DNA of 64,000 nt, taken from Spizellomyces punctatus DAOM BR117 (taxonomy: Eukaryota > Chytridiomycota > Chytridiomycetes > Spizellomycetales > Spizellomycetaceae). The stretch covers positions 432,622 to 496,621 of the forward strand of contig NW_015971544.1 of NCBI RefSeq assembly GCF_000182565.1, read 5' to 3'. The notes beneath the pieces were generated by a model, which was not told the origin of the DNA, searched no databases, and was given only the letters and a program-made list of their open reading frames with translations. Numbering within the stretch: position 1 is the stretch's first letter; each line of letters starts with the position of its first letter. A program made the position numbers and the translations under genes. This document shows positions 59,201-64,000 of the stretch, piece after piece.

Positions 59201-62200
59201 GGAACAAATGGAACCTCGACTCTACGGAGAGGGCTCCAGGGGCCTTCGAAGCCCAATTAAAAGACGCGGAACGTTTCCACGTCGATCTCAAGCGACCCAA
59301 ACCCGTGGTCTGGGCCCTAATCAACATTCTACGACACTTCCATCAAGCCTTCAGCTATGAGGGTCATCTCATAGGGAACTACACCAAGATTCCTTATGCG
59401 CCTCGATTTATCTCGGCTCCGCCACCCCTTTCGAGGCCACGGTCGTACTCTCCGTTGGAGCGGACAGCCCTCGAGACGGAGCGAGACACCATGATGGGGC
59501 TTCAGAGGTGGAAACGAACCACCGAAGTAACCTTTGCCAGCGATCCTGTTATCATTCGCTATGCAGACAAACCCCCGCGCGTAGCCTTCGACTATCGCCG
59601 AGCCAACGACTGCATGGCCTGGGATCCATATCCCTTTCCCATCATGCTCGACATCCTGAACTGGATCGTCGCAGTCCCATTCCGATACATATCGGGAGGT
59701 GACGCAAACAAAGGATTCTACCAAATCGCCATCACCGATGCGTCGGTACGCAAATGGCTCGCGCTCAGACTCCATGACGGCATCTACGAACCACTCTTTA
59801 TGCCCTTCGGACCCAAGACTGCCCCCTCGCACTTCTGTCGGGTGATGGACGACACCTTGGGTCCCTCCAAATGGCGAAATATCAACAACTTCGTCGACGA
59901 TATCCACACACGAGCGGAGACAGCCGCGGAAGCCCTAGACGCCATTGCGGACTGGCTCGACCGCTTTTCCAGAGCCAAACTCACCCTAAGACTCGACAAG
60001 TGTCAATGGCTCTTTCACCAGCTCACGGCCCTCGGTTTCGTTGCCTCCTCTCAGGGTCTCGCTACCGATCCAGACAAGGTCGCAACCATAGTCGATTGGC
60101 CACAACCCAAATTCATAGGTGACCTATGGTCATTCGTGGGTCTCCTAGGGTTCTACGCCCAATTCATTTCTCGCTACGCGGAACTCGTCCGACCCCTGCA
60201 AGACGCTATCCAAGAGGGCGTTCGCGAATACCGAGACCTTAAAAAGGGTCGCGCTGACCCGAAGAAAGGCGCTGAAAAGCTCAATTCACCATCCATGCTC
60301 GACACGGCGGTGGCCCCTACAATCACAGCCACCGGAGCCCGATTTGAGGTTTCGCAACATCCGAAATCTAGCTCCTCAGACCTACCGGCGGTCAATCTAC
60401 GCCAATCATCGCTGGCGGACTTACCCATTGACCCCTTTTGTGTCGGACGCCTTGCTCGCAAGCGCCCCGACCAAGGTCTGCGCAGATTTATCGCGAAGCG
60501 TGAAGTTTCATGGACCGATTCCCGAAACTCTGCCTTTGCAGCCGCCAAGCAGGCTCTGACAACAGCTCCAGTGCTCGCGGCACCCAGAAAAGGGTTCCCC
60601 TACACCCTTCACAGTGACGCTTCCTACACAGCATTTAATGTCACGCTCGAACAGTTACAGCCGGATGCTTCTAAACGCCCGCTGTGCTACCATTCCCGAG
60701 GCACCACCACCTCGGAAAAGAAGGCCCCCCCCGTCGAACTCGAGGCCGGATGCCTCATTTGGGGCCTCGGAAAACTCCGCCCATACCTCGAAGGCCTGCC
60801 TTTCACGGTCATTACTGATCACCGAGCTCTTTTGTGGCTCACTAAATACAAAGGCGAGAACCGTAAGCTTCTCCGCTGGGCCCTCGATCTTAGTTACTGG
60901 TCCGAATGGATGACAATCGTTCACAAACCAGGACATTTTCACATTGTCGCTGATACACTTTCACGGCTACTAGGAGCGGAAACCCTACTCTGCTCCACCG
61001 CGACCCAAATATGGGTGTCGAAACGCGGAAGACGACGGCTGCGCACCACACCAGCTGCTCTCACACCTTCCTCGACACTGGCAGATGCCGTCTTTCGTCT
61101 GGCCTTACAGCCTGCACTCATTGCCGCCATCCGCGCTGGCCTCACCGGCCAGCTCCACCCCATAGCCCAACAGGCCCGCACGCTCCTATGGGAGACCAGC
61201 CCCGACACGTACACTACCGCCGACACGCGCTTTCTTCAGGACTGGCAACGTGCAGATAACCTGCTGTGGCACCGTTTTTCAGTCTCCGAAGACCTTTGGC
61301 GCCTTTACGTGCCCCCTGCTTGCACCCCTGAGGTGCGCAAGCTTTTTCACGAGGGGGGAGGACACTTCGGATTCGAAAGAACCTACGCTAGAGCTGCAGC
61401 GCAAGTCTGGTGGCCGAAAATGGCACAAGATTTCAGAAAACACTGCGCAGGATGTGAAACCTGTCAACGCTCAAAAAGGGTACCGCAACTGATTCCGGGG
61501 TTGCTGAAACCCATACCACCAGCTCCGGGACGCTGGACAGTCATCACGACTGACTTCGTAACCAAGCTCCCACTTACTTCCAGAGGGTACGACGCCTTTT
61601 GGTTAATAGCATGTAAATGCTCAAAGAGGATCCACGTATGGCCCCTCAAGAGCACTGCGACAGCTATTCAGGTCGCGGAACTCTTTATAGAGCGCTACGT
61701 CCCATTGCACGGCATCCCGGAGACCATTATCTCGGACCGCAACTCCAAATTTACGAGTCGATTTTGGCAGGAGGTCTGCAAAAACCTAAAGATTAATCAA
61801 GAGCTCACCACAGCCTACCACCCTCAAGGTGATGGACAATCAGAAAGAGACAACGCAACGGTCTTGCAGGTCCTTACCACAATGGTCAACACCCGATTAG
61901 ATGACTGGGACACCTTTCTTCCGGTTGCGGAATTCATTATCAACGATACGGTACACGAGGCGACAAAAATGACGCGATTCAGAATGGACCTAGGCTATGA
62001 GCCCCACAATCCACTGGCGGACATCGTCGAAAGGCCGTCAGAAACCAGAAATGCAGATGCGGAGGAGCTCTGTAAACACCTCGGCGACCTAAACATCCTT
62101 ATCCGAGATCTGATGATCGAAGCCCAGGATTCGCAGAAAAGATATTACGATTTATCGCGACGACATTTGGAGTTCCGGAGAGGAGATAAGGTGCTTCTGA

Positions 62201-63771
62201 GCACGAAAAACCTAGCAGGGTATGAGTCCAAGATCGCTCCGAAATGGCTGGGACCAGTCACGGTGACCGACTGTAACCCTCTCCGCGACAACTACGAGTT
62301 AAAACTGCCAGACAAGATGAGACGACTTCATCCATGGTTTCACATATCGAAATTACGTCCGTACCAGAAGCCTGTCGACGCCGAAACTGAGGAAAAGGTC
62401 GCGGAAGCACAAGCGGAGGATTCCGACGCTTCAGATGGCGAGTTTGAAGTGGAAGCGATAGTAGACCATCGAACCAGGCGCGGAAAACGTCAATTTCGAA
62501 TACGTTGGTCCGGATACCCACCCCATGAGGATACCTGGGAACCAGAGGAAGCCCTAACAGAGGCTTCCGAAGCCTTAGAAGAGTACTGGAGATCCAGAGC
62601 TCCCACTAGCGCGCTAGTAGAGGACTCTTTGGTAGTCAGCCTTGCAGGCGACGCCCCGGAAGATACGGCTTATGCTTCCGACCACCAATGCTTCGCGGTT
62701 TATCCGGACGATAGCTCACGTGATAATCACGCCCTCTCACCAGAAAGAAAACCAGTTTCGCGTGGCTTACCTCACCAGTCGAGAACGCCACACCAAGCCT
62801 CCCGATCACGCTTACGCGCGTCCGAGCTGTCAAAATCAGCCGGCGACGACCTTAAAAGGACGCCCCTGCACGCTCCCCCTCTTTTTTCTTCTTCAACCGC
62901 CCACGACCTACTTCCCTTACACACTCACTCTGCTTCGCAAACCCCTTCTATCGACACCGAAACTAAAACTTCCATTTCTAACACAATGAACACCGATCTC
63001 AGAGGACAAGCAGGAGTGAGCGTACCCTCCACGTACATGTCCGGCTACCCTTGGGAGGAAGACTCGGGCGACTTCGAGGCCGAGGGCGTGCTGGATCGCC
63101 TTGGGGTTGCGATCGCTACCTGGGTTCACTCCTGGGTTCATCAGCTTCGGACCAACCCCAACGCGCCGCTGCAGACTCCAGGGCATGAGTTTTGGCTGGG
63201 AGTCGACGCTCCGAAACCTTACGCGGTGGGCCAGCCCCTCACAAACCACATCGCGGACCCCTACAGCAAGGCCACCGATGGTGGTGAAGCAGCGGTCGGA
63301 ATAGTTGCTGACGCGAAAAAACCCGGAAAAAGAGGGCGCCCAGCTCCGTGCGCCGCTTGGCTCGACCGCGGGGTTCCCCAACACGAGGCGGGAAGCCGAA
63401 AAACGGCTCCGTTCACCGATTGGCCGAACGACGACGCCCACGAGTTTGCGTCCGCCGTCATTGAAGCAGCTAGGACGGTGCTCCTAAGGACGGCGAACGC
63501 AGCGGAAGCCTCTGCAAGGCTCACCAGACCCCGACATCACGAGCACGCGGAGTACCATTTCCGCGCGACAAACCTGAAAAGGGCCGCGGAGACCTTTACG
63601 GCCCTCTACGTAACCAGAACTGGCCCCGACGTGACCCCGGGTACCATCGTTCGTACCGCAACAGATCAAATCTGGTTTTGTTGCAACGTCAGTGGCCGTG
63701 CCAGTATCATCTGGGTCGTGAACCAAGATGCAGATGAAGCGGACCCCACAGATCCGGTACCGACCTGGTAA
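56293..63771 (+). CDS. Gag-Pol polyprotein with chromodomain (Ty3/Gypsy)
   Basis: One uninterrupted frame of 2492 aa from the ATG at 56293. Gag core ~217-336 (RSWTWKRWKEELLREFRD); zinc knuckle CKFCQKKHWNVFC at 395. A protein part of unknown family lies at ~440-740. Protease DTGA at 758. Reverse transcriptase ~1095-1290 has Asp1137 (GGDANKGFYQI) and FVDD with Asp1202/1203. RNase H has Asp1442, Glu1484 and Asp1509. The integrase zinc site uses His1686, His1691, Cys1721 and Cys1724; its catalytic DD35E is Asp1754, Asp1815, Glu1851. The chromodomain is ~2051-2100 (VDHRTRRGKRQFRIRWSGYP). A ~388-residue C-terminal extension follows. All catalytic residues are present, so the element may be active. 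Gag and Pol are fused without a frameshift, as in Tf1-type elements. Confidence 0.95.
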   Translation: MMPVERSPTRGRSPVIQTRSQGPAEDVEVPPATRPRRSGTTSVEPEAPNLATMASEVAALKEDIARSTAATQLATQNLTEQLHRLSERQTAADERLARALEALAHRPLPEQPPIARATRERSATPWETADTPRERTEPSFSGAVPPIQVPAAPWASDTKIDSLKAKDVPEFTGRRNQDIEEWLNKVQLLQNISATSDARMVQLLPAMIAEKTPADAWFYTLEAQETRSWTWKRWKEELLREFRDPLTESKCKTEYVRCHANPKEFRSFLAFIDHKTHLRRLAYGDRANIECPADQHFDLIVEQLPSDIQIMVKSCNVTNLTKLKDFLRLYFGSDDTRKRDPCYSGAAEAQKKSQKTGTDKGPKQTAPHKTGNPEKGRDGPQKMVPDPNKEPPAPCKFCQKKHWNVFCWQNPNRKDPEDGKKGPYGAPMPSGWKPKQESKKAYIVELDSTSATTETLFSASELERTEAANQGFHTIGFFHSPKHSESTILMTAPLSKVTVTKEEDPRTPTQGWDRVWDNIAIIWGTPQVALMMGNNPRALSFFAKEPKRGAGHLGNDPYAVAWSSHHLYIAAAAEADKDRILRKVREDGTPRLILLAWIKLDEREKFLMWSSEDPVIFDAYANLQLVAFLLTGNIVRSDYYYRRGNPKFRHVKDHPRLQRHEESERTRIVMLAIEQVARQNKTTKPQNDKTREHFESVIKATEATINDIAPHFEIAVPSINAFYSVDLGDVLKSQTKTQMQPCWTLAVIAQLWAPVVLDTGACESLISDTYQGLLFSETDLQDAETMAFNGIGGRISSTKTVCLETSLRGRGGEYLTFRAYFRVIAYGKPLIILANDVLGHLKLQTLVQEPPLPSFAVTLKNPDILIPCSITDELDTDHMRGTPYKTKQGEFMKDVSMPRLTKAKAQKSRLTMLITGQTRVAAQTFLIENPLEATAASSTVPLGLKLSTATHNSVADPEENISKEEWQTLRNKWNLDSTERAPGAFEAQLKDAERFHVDLKRPKPVVWALINILRHFHQAFSYEGHLIGNYTKIPYAPRFISAPPPLSRPRSYSPLERTALETERDTMMGLQRWKRTTEVTFASDPVIIRYADKPPRVAFDYRRANDCMAWDPYPFPIMLDILNWIVAVPFRYISGGDANKGFYQIAITDASVRKWLALRLHDGIYEPLFMPFGPKTAPSHFCRVMDDTLGPSKWRNINNFVDDIHTRAETAAEALDAIADWLDRFSRAKLTLRLDKCQWLFHQLTALGFVASSQGLATDPDKVATIVDWPQPKFIGDLWSFVGLLGFYAQFISRYAELVRPLQDAIQEGVREYRDLKKGRADPKKGAEKLNSPSMLDTAVAPTITATGARFEVSQHPKSSSSDLPAVNLRQSSLADLPIDPFCVGRLARKRPDQGLRRFIAKREVSWTDSRNSAFAAAKQALTTAPVLAAPRKGFPYTLHSDASYTAFNVTLEQLQPDASKRPLCYHSRGTTTSEKKAPPVELEAGCLIWGLGKLRPYLEGLPFTVITDHRALLWLTKYKGENRKLLRWALDLSYWSEWMTIVHKPGHFHIVADTLSRLLGAETLLCSTATQIWVSKRGRRRLRTTPAALTPSSTLADAVFRLALQPALIAAIRAGLTGQLHPIAQQARTLLWETSPDTYTTADTRFLQDWQRADNLLWHRFSVSEDLWRLYVPPACTPEVRKLFHEGGGHFGFERTYARAAAQVWWPKMAQDFRKHCAGCETCQRSKRVPQLIPGLLKPIPPAPGRWTVITTDFVTKLPLTSRGYDAFWLIACKCSKRIHVWPLKSTATAIQVAELFIERYVPLHGIPETIISDRNSKFTSRFWQEVCKNLKINQELTTAYHPQGDGQSERDNATVLQVLTTMVNTRLDDWDTFLPVAEFIINDTVHEATKMTRFRMDLGYEPHNPLADIVERPSETRNADAEELCKHLGDLNILIRDLMIEAQDSQKRYYDLSRRHLEFRRGDKVLLSTKNLAGYESKIAPKWLGPVTVTDCNPLRDNYELKLPDKMRRLHPWFHISKLRPYQKPVDAETEEKVAEAQAEDSDASDGEFEVEAIVDHRTRRGKRQFRIRWSGYPPHEDTWEPEEALTEASEALEEYWRSRAPTSALVEDSLVVSLAGDAPEDTAYASDHQCFAVYPDDSSRDNHALSPERKPVSRGLPHQSRTPHQASRSRLRASELSKSAGDDLKRTPLHAPPLFSSSTAHDLLPLHTHSASQTPSIDTETKTSISNTMNTDLRGQAGVSVPSTYMSGYPWEEDSGDFEAEGVLDRLGVAIATWVHSWVHQLRTNPNAPLQTPGHEFWLGVDAPKPYAVGQPLTNHIADPYSKATDGGEAAVGIVADAKKPGKRGRPAPCAAWLDRGVPQHEAGSRKTAPFTDWPNDDAHEFASAVIEAARTVLLRTANAAEASARLTRPRHHEHAEYHFRATNLKRAAETFTALYVTRTGPDVTPGTIVRTATDQIWFCCNVSGRASIIWVVNQDADEADPTDPVPTW

Positions 63772-63818
63772 TTGACGTCCCAACACCCCCGCTCGGAGCG
63801 CCGGTGCGTTGGCTCTTC

Positions 63819-63828
63819 AAAGGGGGGA
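63819..63828 (+). other. Polypurine tract
   Basis: AAAGGGGGGA touches the TGTAACG start of the 3' LTR, the primer site for plus-strand DNA synthesis. Confidence 0.85.
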
Positions 63829-64000
63829 TGTAACGACGAGGACGTCTTCGAGAGATCGCGAGTAAGCCCAAATCGGACGCGGGAAGCACGAATCGCGTGA
63901 CCAACTCCACCGATTGGGTTACCGCGACCGAAAAAACCGGTTCGGAGAATGGCAATTGGCGCATTAGATTTCAGCGTGCCTCGTACAACCTGTGGAGGCC
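63829..64000 (+). repeat. 3' long terminal repeat (partial)
   Basis: First 172 bp, identical to 55538-55709. Cut by the window edge. Confidence 0.95.

Larger units (their letters stand above)
55538..64000 (+). mobile_element. Ty3/Gypsy chromodomain LTR retrotransposon (right end outside window)
   Basis: Parts in order: 5' LTR 55538 to ~55915, untranslated leader, gag-pol 56293-63771, polypurine tract 63819-63828 (AAAGGGGGGA), 3' LTR from 63829. The 172 bp of the 3' LTR inside the window match the 5' LTR at every base. Pol order PR-RT-RH-IN plus a chromodomain marks a chromovirus. The target-site duplication cannot be checked because the right flank is missing. Confidence 0.96.

Noticed and set aside
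1-64000. CRISPR array, bacterial operon or phage
   Set aside because: The window is eukaryotic, with spliced genes; no regularly spaced repeats of that kind.

Overview
This is nuclear DNA from a fungus, most likely an early-diverging one such as a chytrid; that placement is inferred from gene content and architecture, not proven. Genes are close together on both strands. Almost every coding gene has short GT-AG introns, mostly 47-80 nt. The set includes the cell-wall sensor module WSC, a Doa10 ubiquitin ligase, an SNG1-type DUF3533 protein, an Uds1-type septation coiled-coil protein and a chromodomain Ty3/Gypsy retrotransposon. I rebuilt the spliced genes by eye; each complete model stays in frame (exon lengths sum to a multiple of three), apart from one gene with an in-frame stop.

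Layout. 1-679: secreted WSC-domain protein, cut by the window edge. 1260-1705: R-SNARE. 2627-2945: possible spliced non-coding or small-peptide unit. 3583-7976: 1403-aa Uds1-like coiled-coil protein. 8389-9070: ribosomal protein eL43. 9590-16671: inner-ring nucleoporin Nup192/Nup205 in 12 exons. 17443-19639: Pho84-type phosphate transporter. 19998-21985: second MFS transporter with one in-frame stop. 22635-25383: secreted sulfatase in 14 exons. 25655-28959: VIT/VWA protein. 29339-29412: tRNA-Thr(AGU). 30105-31061: alkaline ceramidase. 31493-32566: proline-rich protein. 32809-38545: Doa10, with a 300-N assembly gap. 39301-40244: SRA1-domain protein. 40520-41275: membrane-anchored coiled-coil protein. 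41629-42371: LIM protein with three 34-residue repeats. 43002-44877: SNG1-like membrane protein. 45672-46154: Ser-rich protein with an RVSF motif. 47311-48073: weak Rossmann-like protein. 48428-49264: mucin-like type I membrane protein. 49388-49851: two-copy 231-bp tandem duplication. 50094-51758: PP2C phosphatase. 52279-53511: Sel1-repeat protein.

The right end is accessory. An F-box/ankyrin-like gene starting at 55024 is cut at 55538 by an LTR retrotransposon. Its first LTR, internal region and the first 172 bp of the second LTR are visible. The visible parts of the two LTRs are identical, and gag-pol is one open 2492-codon frame, so the insertion looks recent. The polyprotein has two parts I cannot place: about 280 residues between the gag zinc knuckle and the protease, and about 388 residues after the chromodomain.

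The other genes are mostly independent housekeeping functions: secretion and membrane traffic (R-SNARE, ceramidase, Doa10), nuclear transport (Nup192) and nutrient uptake (phosphate transporter, sulfatase). The phosphate transporter has two CACGTG boxes and a TATA box upstream, which would fit phosphate-responsive control.
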